Source: JAMLHH01 sp964653095 (GTDB lineage Bacteria; Bacteroidota; Bacteroidia; Chitinophagales; JADIYW01). From it: DNA of 64,000 bases. Made by a program: the position numbers and the translations under genes. This document shows positions 34,869-44,300 of the stretch, piece by piece; the stretch's first letter is position 1; each line of letters begins with the position of its first letter. The notes under the pieces are model-generated. The model was not told the origin of the DNA. It did not search any database and was given only the letters and a program-made list of their open reading frames with translations. The stretch is from assembly GCA_964653095.1 (NCBI GenBank), contig CAZZEH010000003.1:62001-126000 (forward strand), written 5' to 3'.

Positions 34869-36935
34869 TTATTTACTTGAAAAATTGAATTTTAAACCTA
34901 AGAAATAAGAACGGCCATAACCTATAGGTATCGGTCCGGTCGTAGCGTGTGCACTTCCTGTATTAGAAGATGTATTTTTTACATTTGAAACGTTTAAGAT
35001 GTTCTTAACCCCTGTACTCACAGTCAGATATTTAAAAAACACCTTATGTAAATCAAAATCTAACCAGTGGTAAGCATTCGTATGAGTTAAATAAATTTCA
35101 TCTGAATTATTGATTCCAAACTCGGGGAGCTTTCCTGTAAATTTATAGAAGACGGCGAACGATAATCCTGTTTTTTCCCAATCATAAATAAAACTTGTAT
35201 TGACTTCCGGAGACCAGTTAAAGAGCGGATTTTTCCCAAGTAATGTATAGCTGGTATCTCCATGATAGATATTATACCTGCCTATCCATGATGTTCCCAC
35301 ATCCACTTTAAGCTGCTTCCAGACTAATCGATTATTCCAAGAAATCCCGGTTGTTTTATACTTAGCAATATTCACATATTTATAAACTCCCGGTTGAGAA
35401 GGAGCAACACCCAGAGCAATATCTATTCTGTTTTTAAAATCATTATAAAACCCACCCACAGATGTAGATAGTATCGTAGATTCTGTGACCAAAGCTTTCC
35501 AAGCTATTGAGCCATTAAAATTGTTGGAATATTCAGCTTTTAATTGGTCGTTTCCTTCTATGGCATGATTGGCATCAAAGAAGGTAAAATAAAGTTCTCT
35601 CAATGCCGGTGCTCTAAATCCACGTCCATAAGCCAAACGCAAATCCACCTTTTGACTGAGCGAGAATTTAGTGTTTAAAGAAGGTATTACCGGAGGTGCT
35701 TTATAAACGGAATTATAGGAAAACCTTAATCCAGGGCGGATATTGATTTTCGGAGTAGGCTTATATTCCGATGATAAAAACAAAGAGTAATTATTAATCT
35801 TTTTCCCTTCTTTAATTCTATCACCTCCGGCTCTATCATTGGAGACATCTACTCCAAGTAGGAAGTCCGCTTTTGAAGATAGACGGTATTGTGTTGTTGT
35901 TCTCAAAAAGATAGACTGAAAGGACGATTCATCCTGCTCTCCGGCTCCTAATGACAAACGCCTATCATCAATTTGAGTATCTAAAATTGTCGTTACGGTT
36001 TCTCTGGAATAATCCTGATAAGAAGATGCTAAATTCAATCTCCAACGGTCATTGACTTGCCAGTCTGATTGTAACTGGTGCGTAAATCTATTCGTCCTGT
36101 ATTCAGCATCTTTTGCTTTGAAAGTATTAGGGTTGATATCTCCGGGGGACAAAATTGATTCTAAAACGTGATTCAAGCGATACCAGATATTGAACTTTTC
36201 ACGGTTATATCCCACTTTTATTCCTGAAAGCAATTGATCTTTAGGCAACCACTCTTTAGCTCTTCCGGTATTCGCTCCTTGCCATCCTCCCATATTATTT
36301 CGAGAAAAATCTCCTGCCAAGAGCCAACCTTTCTTCTGCCAAAGAAGATTCACATTGGCTTTATGCACTCCTTTACTATGAAAAGGACGATATTCTTTAC
36401 CGACGGTTTCCTCTTGTGCAGAAACCCCTATCATCCATTTATCTTCTTTTACAGAAGAATTTTTGGTGATAATATTAATGACTCCGGCCAATGCATCTGT
36501 ACCATACATCACAGAGACAGCTCCCTCAATAATTTCAATCCTTTCTACAGTATTAGCATCTATCTGGCTCAGACTCTGTTTGGTACTTCCCCTGTCTCCC
36601 ATCGGTACACCATCCAGCAAGATTTTTACATTTTGTCCGGACATACCCATCAACTGTATATCAGATTCACCCAAAGCCGGATCATTAGAAAATCGCACTC
36701 CAAGCTCTAGGCTAAGCAACTCTTTCACGGTAGATGCACTCCTCATTTCAATAGTTTTCGGGTTAATCACTCTGACTTGATAGACAGAGTTTTTGACGGA
36801 TTGAGGAGCAAACTGTCCTGTAACGACCACTTCCTCCAAATAGATGGTATCCTGCACGCTGCTTTGTTGTGCCGATGCATTACTCAACGTCAATATACTG
36901 CACAAAACGAGGATAAAATGGACTAAAAATTTCAT
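34869..36935 (-). CDS. hmuR: TonB-dependent haem receptor (HmuR-like)
   Basis: Receptor of 688 residues with a signal peptide (ends NASAQQ), a TonB box-like region DTIYLEEVVVTGQ, a plug with VKELLSLELGVRFSNDPALG, QNVKILLDGVPMGDRG and YGTDALAGVINIITK, and a barrel. The barrel has YGRGFRAPALRELYFTFFD followed by ANHAIEGNDQLKAE, which corresponds to the FRAP/NPNL pair typical of haem receptors. It ends with LGLKFNFSSK. It lies between hmuV and hmuY. It is assigned to haem rather than another iron compound because of the HmuY and FecCD-type partners. Confidence 0.85.
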   Translation of the reverse strand: MKFLVHFILVLCSILTLSNASAQQSSVQDTIYLEEVVVTGQFAPQSVKNSVYQVRVINPKTIEMRSASTVKELLSLELGVRFSNDPALGESDIQLMGMSGQNVKILLDGVPMGDRGSTKQSLSQIDANTVERIEIIEGAVSVMYGTDALAGVINIITKNSSVKEDKWMIGVSAQEETVGKEYRPFHSKGVHKANVNLLWQKKGWLLAGDFSRNNMGGWQGANTGRAKEWLPKDQLLSGIKVGYNREKFNIWYRLNHVLESILSPGDINPNTFKAKDAEYRTNRFTHQLQSDWQVNDRWRLNLASSYQDYSRETVTTILDTQIDDRRLSLGAGEQDESSFQSIFLRTTTQYRLSSKADFLLGVDVSNDRAGGDRIKEGKKINNYSLFLSSEYKPTPKINIRPGLRFSYNSVYKAPPVIPSLNTKFSLSQKVDLRLAYGRGFRAPALRELYFTFFDANHAIEGNDQLKAEYSNNFNGSIAWKALVTESTILSTSVGGFYNDFKNRIDIALGVAPSQPGVYKYVNIAKYKTTGISWNNRLVWKQLKVDVGTSWIGRYNIYHGDTSYTLLGKNPLFNWSPEVNTSFIYDWEKTGLSFAVFYKFTGKLPEFGINNSDEIYLTHTNAYHWLDFDLHKVFFKYLTVSTGVKNILNVSNVKNTSSNTGSAHATTGPIPIGYGRSYFLGLKFNFSSK

Positions 36936-36954
36936 TTTTAAAATTTTCTATTTA

Positions 36955-37791
36955 TTAATAAATGGCTTGAAAATCATCACTGTATGCTTTCTTTTTCTGC
37001 TCTTTCAGGCGACTTTTATCAAACAGAATCATAGGTGATGATGTCAAAGGATTCTTGTCGATACGGCAAGGGCAATCATAAGCTTCTGAGATAATTTCCG
37101 GTCTAAATACTTCGTCCGGTGAGCCTTTAGCCAATATTCTTCCTTCTTTTAGTAAAATAATTTTATCTGCATATTCCGCTGCCAAATTTAAATCATGAAT
37201 AATCAAGACCGCCGAATTGCCTTTCGACACAAATGATTGGATACTATTGAGTATCCGATACTGATGTCGTATATCCAGATTATTGAGAGGTTCATCAAAA
37301 AATGCAAGTTTTGCCAATACCTCATTCTCTAATTGAGCTATAATGCGAGCCAGATGAACTCTTTGTTTTTCCCCTCCCGAAAGAGAGTTATAATTGCGAT
37401 CTTTCAATCCAAAAATTTCAGTAGTAGTCATCGCCTTATGCACCATCTCGATATCTGTATTCGAAGGAAGAGAAGAGAAGTAAGGATATCTTCCCATCAG
37501 TACGACCTCCTCTGTCGTCAGAGAAATTTCGCTTCTATTTTCTTGAGAAAACTTCGCTTTTTGTCGAGCTAAGAGTAACTTATCCCATTGAGCAAAAGCT
37601 TTCTCTTTGAAAAAGATATTCTTAGAAAAGTCGGATACTTCATCAGCCAAAATATTCAAAAGGGTTGTTTTGCCCGCGCCATTAGGACCTATTATCATAC
37701 ACAACTCTCTTTCTGATAGATTTAAACCGGCATTGTCCAAAATGAAAGTTCCCCGACGTTTGACCGATATCCCCTTTGCTTCCAACAACAT
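36955..37791 (-). CDS. hmuV: Haem ABC transporter ATP-binding protein
   Basis: ABC ATPase of 278 residues. The Walker A GPNGAGKT is at 35-42, the signature is LSGGEKQRV, the Walker B segment is LAFFDEPLNNLDIRHQ, and the switch histidine sits in AVLIIHDLNLAAEYAD. The MGRYPYFSS segment is typical of FepC/HmuV-type importers. It would drive haem or iron-complex import through HmuU. It follows hmuU after 2 nt in the operon. Confidence 0.92.
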   Translation of the reverse strand: MLLEAKGISVKRRGTFILDNAGLNLSERELCMIIGPNGAGKTTLLNILADEVSDFSKNIFFKEKAFAQWDKLLLARQKAKFSQENRSEISLTTEEVVLMGRYPYFSSLPSNTDIEMVHKAMTTTEIFGLKDRNYNSLSGGEKQRVHLARIIAQLENEVLAKLAFFDEPLNNLDIRHQYRILNSIQSFVSKGNSAVLIIHDLNLAAEYADKIILLKEGRILAKGSPDEVFRPEIISEAYDCPCRIDKNPLTSSPMILFDKSRLKEQKKKAYSDDFQAIY

Positions 37792-37793
37792 CT

Positions 37794-38822
37794 TTAAATC
37801 ATTTTTTTGTGATGAATCAAAATGGAGATAAAAATGGGTGCGCCTAAAAACGATGTCAAAATCCCAATAGGCAACTCGGATGGGGCTACTACTATCCTAC
37901 TAATGGTATCCGCCGATAATAATAAGATAGCACCTCCCAAAGCAGACATAGGCAAAATCAATCGATAATCTGACTGAAAAACCAATCTAAGAATATAAGG
38001 TACAATCAAGCCCACAAAACCAATAGCTCCGGTAAAAGACACCCCTGTCCCCACAAGAAGAGCCGTTATAACCACTATTTGGCGTTTGACCCTCTCTACA
38101 TTCACACCCAAATGAGCTGCATCATATTCCCCCAACATCAAAGCGTTAAGTGTTTTGCCCTTATTGAGCAATATGCCAAATGAAGGAATGACAACCAGCA
38201 GCAAAATAAGATTCTGCCCCCAAGTAGCTCCTCCCAAACTTCCCATCATCCAGAATGTCAGATTGCGCAATTCTTCATTACTGCTCAGATAGGTCAAAAA
38301 ACCTGTGACGGATCCGGAAATTGCCGATATCGCTACGCCTGCCAATAGCATCACCACAATATTTGTTCTTTTATTTACAGTAGCCATTCGGTAAACAAAA
38401 ATCATAGTCAGCATAGCTCCGCAAAATGCCATGATACTTAAAAAAGAATATCGTACAGATATCGGCAACATAGGATATAAACGACCTCCGAGAACAATGG
38501 CAATCACGGCAAATAATGAAGCTCCGGAAGTGACTCCTATCAGACTGGGTGTAGCGAGTGGGTTTTTGAACATCCCCTGCATGGCAGTTCCTGAAACAGC
38601 GAGTGAAGCTCCGATTAAAACAGCCATTATAATCCTCGGAAATCTAATTTTAAAAAGAACGTAATAGTCCCCTAAAGGCACCTCTTCTCCTCTCAGAACT
38701 GCAGTCAAAGTACTGAAAACCGGACGCTCAAATAGGTAAGTCCCTACTTGCAGCGAAACAAGCATAATCACCACCAAGACACCTATCGAAAGGAAAAGAT
38801 ACAGGGGAAGTCTATTTTGCAT
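37794..38822 (-). CDS. hmuU: Haem ABC transporter permease (FecCD family)
   Basis: Permease of 342 residues, with about ten membrane helices. Family motifs are LRFPRI-like FKIRFPRIIMAVLIGASLAVSG, MQGMFKNPLATPSLIGVTSG, TFWMMGSLGGATW, TGAIGFVGLIVPYILR and ELPIGILTSFLGAPIFISIL, all typical of FecCD permeases. Its start overlaps the end of hmuT by 11 nt, so translation is probably coupled. Confidence 0.93.
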   Translation of the reverse strand: MQNRLPLYLFLSIGVLVVIMLVSLQVGTYLFERPVFSTLTAVLRGEEVPLGDYYVLFKIRFPRIIMAVLIGASLAVSGTAMQGMFKNPLATPSLIGVTSGASLFAVIAIVLGGRLYPMLPISVRYSFLSIMAFCGAMLTMIFVYRMATVNKRTNIVVMLLAGVAISAISGSVTGFLTYLSSNEELRNLTFWMMGSLGGATWGQNLILLLVVIPSFGILLNKGKTLNALMLGEYDAAHLGVNVERVKRQIVVITALLVGTGVSFTGAIGFVGLIVPYILRLVFQSDYRLILPMSALGGAILLLSADTISRIVVAPSELPIGILTSFLGAPIFISILIHHKKMI

Positions 38823-39726
38823 ACTTTGCCAGTTCCTGATTTAACTGATATGCTGCCTGACCGACTCGAGGACCAAAATTAGAAAGCAATGTACCATCCA
38901 TTGAAATAATCGCCTGATTTCTCCCTGCGTGAGTTTGAGAAATCGCAGGAGCCACCTTTAAAAACCCTTCCTTTCCACCCAATCCTTCCAAACTGCTATC
39001 AAAAAGCAGAATCACATCCGGATTACTATTCATCAAAGATTCTTCTGTCAGCGGCTTGAAATCGTCAAATGAAGTCACAGCATTGAGTGCGCCAGACAAT
39101 CTAATCATTTCATCCATTTGCGTTTTCTTTCCAGCGACTAACAATGTTCCTGCTCCGCGTGCATATATGAAAAGTACTTTAGGAGGATTATCAAACTTTT
39201 GAACTTTTGAGATATCTAAATCAATCTGATGAATTAAGGCAGAAGCATTATCGCTTGCATCCAAAGCCTCAGATACCGCACTGATTAAATTTTTGACTCC
39301 GTCAATCGTATATTCACTACTAAAAGTCATCATACGAACGCCGGACTCTGCCAATGGCTTTTCCAATGAACGACCAGTATTTTCACCCGATGCCAAGACT
39401 AGGGTCGGCTTTACAGACAAAATTGATTCTGCACTATAAGCTCCCGGTGCTCCTAAGCTGGTCACAGAATCTCTCACCCAATCAGGATAAGCACTTGTGG
39501 CATCCCGGCCTACCAAATGTTTTGCAAATCCCAGTTCATATACGATTTCAGTGATGGCACCGCTTAATGAAACTATACGAATATCGTCCACCGTTTGGAG
39601 ATCTTCCGAACTTCTGACACTCTTTTCCTGACAAGAAGAAAATAAGGTAAGCAGAAGGAATACTGCTACCAAAAACTTACTATCGCGTATCATGTTATAT
39701 TCTAAAATTTGAACAATTGTTTTCAA
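38812..39726 (-). CDS. hmuT: Haem ABC transporter substrate-binding lipoprotein
   Basis: Class III periplasmic binding protein of the BtuF/HmuT type, 304 residues. A lipobox LFSSC follows the hydrophobic leader. DIRIVSLSGAITEIVYELG, LVGRDATSAYPDWV, SLGAPGAYSAESILSVKPTL and NFGPRVGQAAYQL are family segments. An internal ATG at 39693 gives MIRDSKFLVAVFLLL, a more usual leader; the first ATG may add 11 unneeded residues. It receives haem in the periplasm and docks on HmuU. Confidence 0.9.
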   Translation of the reverse strand: MKTIVQILEYNMIRDSKFLVAVFLLLTLFSSCQEKSVRSSEDLQTVDDIRIVSLSGAITEIVYELGFAKHLVGRDATSAYPDWVRDSVTSLGAPGAYSAESILSVKPTLVLASGENTGRSLEKPLAESGVRMMTFSSEYTIDGVKNLISAVSEALDASDNASALIHQIDLDISKVQKFDNPPKVLFIYARGAGTLLVAGKKTQMDEMIRLSGALNAVTSFDDFKPLTEESLMNSNPDVILLFDSSLEGLGGKEGFLKVAPAISQTHAGRNQAIISMDGTLLSNFGPRVGQAAYQLNQELAKYAK

Positions 39727-39737
39727 ATGACTGGTTT

Positions 39738-40643
39738 TTATGCCTTGAAATCTCTAACATGATTTTCTAACAGCTCTCTGATAGCAGCTACTGCTTTTTC
39801 AGAATGATACTGCTCACCCACAAATTTTTCTGCCAAAGCAAATTGAGCGAAATACAATTTTTCATCATCTTGGACAACGATTCTATCACTCTCCTCCCTA
39901 ATCTGATTCCAGATATTTCTTACATCCTGCCAAAAACTGGCTCTGTCATTCCACCACTGCATGACCGCAGTCGTATCGTAAGATGCAAGCGTAAATCTCT
40001 CCAAACCTTTTTCTAGACAGATGAGCGTATCTTGATTCAAATCATCTCGATATATTTTCTCATTATCCTGTTCTAACATCCAACCGTCTTCAAAGAGTTC
40101 TATGTGAGAGTGTCGTCTCAGTATGTTGTAATCTTTTCTCTGAGCTGTGCTAAGTTCCCGACGAGGCAAAGCCGCATCTGCAACAGATTCCCAAAAATGT
40201 CTTCCATCGACATGCACCCACGTACCATAGCCATCATATCTCGGACAATCATCCACCTGAGATACTTTTTGAGTCCAGGTTCCGGAAGCCTGTTCTTCTG
40301 AGATAGTCTCTTTCACCCATTCATGATCTTTAACTAATTTGAACAAGTCCCGATTTTCATACACCCAGTCCTGTCTCCAGTGTTTGATGATTCCTCTTGG
40401 TGTAAAAAGCAGATGTTGGATAGAAAGCGAGTCTTCAGTTTCTTCCAATAAAAAGGCTACTTCCTGAGCCTCTGAAAAATATCTGTCCCGATAAGAATAG
40501 TCCTTTGCAGGGGCAAAAGTCTCCGCAAATTTAAACGTCACTTTATAACTTCCGCAAAGTGATTGAATCAAAGATTTTTCAATCTCTTTTAATTCCTGCT
40601 TTGAAATGCCTACTGTCGGGCTATTGATTTCTTGTATTTTCAT
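39738..40643 (-). CDS. DUF6607 family protein, first gene of the haem operon
   Basis: Protein of 301 residues with the family segments IIKHWRQDWVYENRDLFKL, ASGTWTQKVSQVDDCPRYDG, GTWVHVDGRHFWESV, ALPRREL, DGWMLEQDNEKIYR and MQWWNDRASFWQDVRNIW. Many tryptophans and histidines are conserved across such proteins. I recognise this as the DUF6607 pattern, found beside haem uptake genes in Bacteroidota. Biochemical function is not established. No signal peptide is visible here, so a cytoplasmic role in haem handling is possible. It leads the operon and is 11 nt before hmuT. Confidence 0.7.
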   Translation of the reverse strand: MKIQEINSPTVGISKQELKEIEKSLIQSLCGSYKVTFKFAETFAPAKDYSYRDRYFSEAQEVAFLLEETEDSLSIQHLLFTPRGIIKHWRQDWVYENRDLFKLVKDHEWVKETISEEQASGTWTQKVSQVDDCPRYDGYGTWVHVDGRHFWESVADAALPRRELSTAQRKDYNILRRHSHIELFEDGWMLEQDNEKIYRDDLNQDTLICLEKGLERFTLASYDTTAVMQWWNDRASFWQDVRNIWNQIREESDRIVVQDDEKLYFAQFALAEKFVGEQYHSEKAVAAIRELLENHVRDFKA

Positions 40644-40713
40644 TTTAATTCATTTTTAGTTAATGGTAAAAAATATTTGCTATTTATAATTGGATTAAAT
40701 CTAAATAACGCTA

Positions 40714-40743
40714 CAAATGTACAGGAGCGAATCGCTGTTTGCA
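40714..40743 (-). promoter_or_regulatory. Promoter of the haem uptake operon
   Basis: On the minus strand a -33 TTG (plus 40741-40743) precedes a perfect -7 TACATTTG (plus 40714-40721) after roughly 20 nt. Transcription would begin near 40708, giving a leader of about 65 nt. Confidence 0.65.
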
Positions 40744-40774
40744 ATACCTAAATTTTAGTATTAAATAGGTATTG
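40742..40774. promoter_or_regulatory. Candidate operator of the haem operon
   Basis: CAATACCTA at 40742-40750 and TAGGTATTG at 40766-40774 are perfect 9-bp inverted repeats 15 nt apart. A second, shorter palindrome, AATACCTAAATTTTAGTATT, lies within it at 40743-40762. The site overlaps and extends upstream of the -33 element, where a Fur-like or haem-responsive regulator could act. Confidence 0.5.
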
Positions 40775-41048
40775 TGTGTAGAGATACACCTACCTAAAAG
40801 TTGTTAAAAACAGAGTGTCCAGTATTGCAATATTTTTTATTACTAACCTGAAGTCCTTATTTTACGGTAGATTTGTTCAATCTATACCAGACTCAATAAA
40901 TTAAAAGAATTTAAAAATAGTTTTCAATAGCAGATTGTCAACTCTCCTCCAACATTTTTAAAACAATAAAAAACCGCTATTTTCAATACAGATAAAACAA
41001 ATGAGGGTTTTTAATAAACTTTTGCCATTTTGCTTTGTCATAACTTCG

Positions 41049-41291
41049 TTATATTGCATTTGAATTTGGGATGTGGATTAGAGTCTGAAGTTCAAAATTT
41101 ACCTGACAAAAGAATAGCAACGAGTCACTATCAGCCAGTTTCGCGTCAGATGGGCAGAAATGCCTTACTTGGAAATTTTGAACAAATTTAAAGTTTTGTC
41201 TCTGGTTGAAGTTCGGAACTAAAACTGCCACCTGCTCTGCTCCAACTGCCCCATCTCCGCATACAGCCATAACAAATTGAATAACACTCAT
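41049..41291 (-). CDS. Short hypothetical open frame, doubtful
   Basis: An 80-codon frame starts 13 nt after the 1166-residue protein gene and runs on the same strand. Its sequence (VAVLVPNFNQRQNFKFVQNF and FCQVNFELQTLIHIPN) has no signal peptide and no recognised domain. It may be a chance frame or part of a dispersed repeat. Confidence 0.2.
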   Translation of the reverse strand: MSVIQFVMAVCGDGAVGAEQVAVLVPNFNQRQNFKFVQNFQVRHFCPSDAKLADSDSLLFFCQVNFELQTLIHIPNSNAI

Positions 41292-41303
41292 AAAAAGTTC
41301 CTG

Positions 41304-44300
41304 TCAGAACATCGCTCTTAGTGTAGCAGTACCTAAGTGGACAGCTTTTCCTTTGTCTCCTGTTTTTCGACCGTCGTAACTCAGACTAAGCTGCAGATTA
41401 TTGGAAAGCGTTCGGTTGTACGCCGCATTCCAGAGATAATTTTTGCCGGGCTGCAATCCGTCCAAAATCTGATACGATTTCGAATTGCCCATTACGCCGT
41501 CATACTCAAACAGTACAAATGAGAACCTGGCTTCGATTGTTTGTTTGGATGCCTGACTGTACCTAAAATCAAAATTTAATTTATTGCCTTTTGCAAGTTC
41601 ATTTCCCAATTCGGGAATATTTTTCTTCCTGTCGTATTCATACCCTACAGAAGTCCGCATCGAACTTTTATGCACCCATGAAATCTCCGGTCTGATTTTA
41701 TACACTCCGAGATGAAAATTATTGTTTTCCGAATATTCTGCCTGAGCGTAATTTTCTCCCTTCAGAAGCTTTAAGTTAAACGAAAATCCTTTGGCAAAAT
41801 TCACATTGGATTCCAATGTCTGTTCCTGTTTTCGCCTCGTATCAAATCCATTGACCAGCATAGTTTTGTTCTGATTAAAAAACCAGGTGTAATTCAGATA
41901 ATATCTTGCGTCACCCTGATTAAAATAAATGCTGTTTTTAAAACCCGAATTCAAATTCAGGACATTCTCATCATCTGTATTCAGTATAAATGGGTTAAAT
42001 GCCGAGACTTTCGCTCCTTTAAACGTTTTGCGCGTCAGTACGATAGACGAGTTCAGATTAAAACGGGCTATAAACTTTTTAATCCCCTGCTCATTAAACC
42101 AGACCGCTTTGGGATTGAGTTGCAGTACCTGGTTATAGGTAACCGTTCTCGCCTGAATATATTCATTGACATTCGTCAGTACCCGAACATAATTGGCACT
42201 ATCGCTAAACTGAGACACTACAAATTCATCTAACTGCTGAATTCCGTCGCCGTTTTCATCAATCCATTTATAAATCCCCTGCCCGGCAGCCACCTCGAGA
42301 TAAGTAAACTCCCGAACTCTTTCCTGTCCGCTGCCCAGTTCATACACCGAATTGAATCGAATGGCACCTCTTTTTATTCTGAATCCATATTCAGCCCTTC
42401 CAAGAAAATTTTTGTCTGATTCCAAATTAGATTTTATTGTATCGTGCACGGAAAGCTTTCTGTAAATAAAACTCAGGGACAAGTCCTGATTCTTAAGAGT
42501 ATTGGCTCTTGTACGGAACTCAATGTCATGTCCCGAACTCAAAGGGGCAAACTCCTTGCCGTCCGGTGTTTTGTCCTGACGGAATTTGTATTTAATCTCT
42601 CCGGACATGACCAAAGTATCAGAAGTTTTAAAGCTTGCATAGATATTGTTGTTGTAATATGCCGTAGTTTGTAAAGAATCTGTATCTGCGTTCCGCATTG
42701 CGTTGTACTCCGAATATCCGCCTGCAGAAATTGTCGTACCTTTCAGCCCGGCGAAACTCTTGCCTATATGCAGAGAAGGGCGCAAAAATGAAGTTCGGTA
42801 CAGGCTGTCCTTGGACTGCATCCAACTCAGGTCGGCCTGTATATCCCACAGTTTTTTATTATACCCCATTCTGAATGTTTGTTGGTTCCCTCTCAAAATA
42901 TCTTGTCTGGTGAGGTGATTCCATCCGAGAGCAGTATTAAAACCTTTATCCGAATTTTTTAGTTCGACCATTGTGGACAATACATGCTCCTGCACTTTTC
43001 GGGTATCCTGAATATTCCAGTCTCTGGAAAACTCTACTGCCCGATACTGTTCGGGTGCCTGAAAGTTTTTACTTTTCAGTTCATATATAGCCTGTGAATT
43101 GAGTATCCAGTTATTTTTCCCGATAGAATCTGTCCTCAGAATTCTGTTGTACAGAGCCAGTCCCATATTTTCACGTTTATCGATAGAAGAAAATGTATTC
43201 GGATCCCGATTAGAATATGCCAGCTCTGTTTGAAGTCTGGTATTATGTCGAATTTCATATTCTGCCCCCAGTACGGCATATTGATCCTTTTTGGGTGTAA
43301 TGATTAATTCTACCGGTTCATAAGCCCCCTGAGGAATACCGTTAACAGGCGCAACCCAAGCATATACTCTTTGATTGAGCGTATTTTTTTCAGGATTATA
43401 ATTTCCCATCCCCTCTCCCACATAACTGAAACGAAGGCTGTAAAGTGGAATGTCCGAACGGGTAGTATAGTAATACAGACTGTCATACAGGACACTGCCG
43501 ATTAGCGTATCTTTCATCCCGTACTGAATTTCATTAACTGAGTATTCTGTCGGTCGCACTCCGGAGACAATTGCTTTGTGAATATCGTTACCAATTCGCT
43601 TTAAAATATGTTCGGCCGTACTGTCTATATCAGATAAAATAGGTTTGTTTTTGGAATCCTGTTCGGAATAAAATTGCGTATAAAGTTTTAAACTTTTATA
43701 GGTAGCCTGATGAGAAGTATGTATTAAGGTTCGAAAGTAATTTTTGTCCGAATATTCAAATTCCACAATCAGTCGAATGTCTTTTGTAATCATAAAATTA
43801 GGTGTAAAAGTGAGTTCTCCGGTATTGTAATCCATCACATAGTCAAAATCTTCTCCCCGTTTCAGGAGCTTTCCGTCCGCATACACTCTCTCCGACCCTG
43901 CCAGAATGATTATATAAACTTCTCCGTTACTTCCCGTCAGTTTGTACGGCCCCTGATTCCCTTCGCTTCCATTAAACAGATTTCTTGAAAATTTCCCTTT
44001 GGCAACGGCAAAAGATGCGGAATGTGATGTGTTCCAGCCCTTTTTTAAATCAAAACCTGTTTGAAAACTGGCTCCCTGTAACTGTTTGTCAAATCGGATA
44101 AAATATTCATCCCGGCTCTGAATTCCGTAATCTCCGGCTACGAGTTTGTGCCGATCTTTTTTGACCTGAATATAGACCTTATCCAAATCATTAATTTGCT
44201 GCGTAGTACCTTCCGGCTGTATCGGAATATTATTGTCAGTCAGTGCCGCCAAAATTTCCAAATCACCGATTTTGCCCGATAACTGTAAATCCAAAGTAGA

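Noticed and set aside
41049..41291. Small protein as a firm gene call
   Set aside because: No signal, domain or conserved context; kept only as a low-confidence entry.
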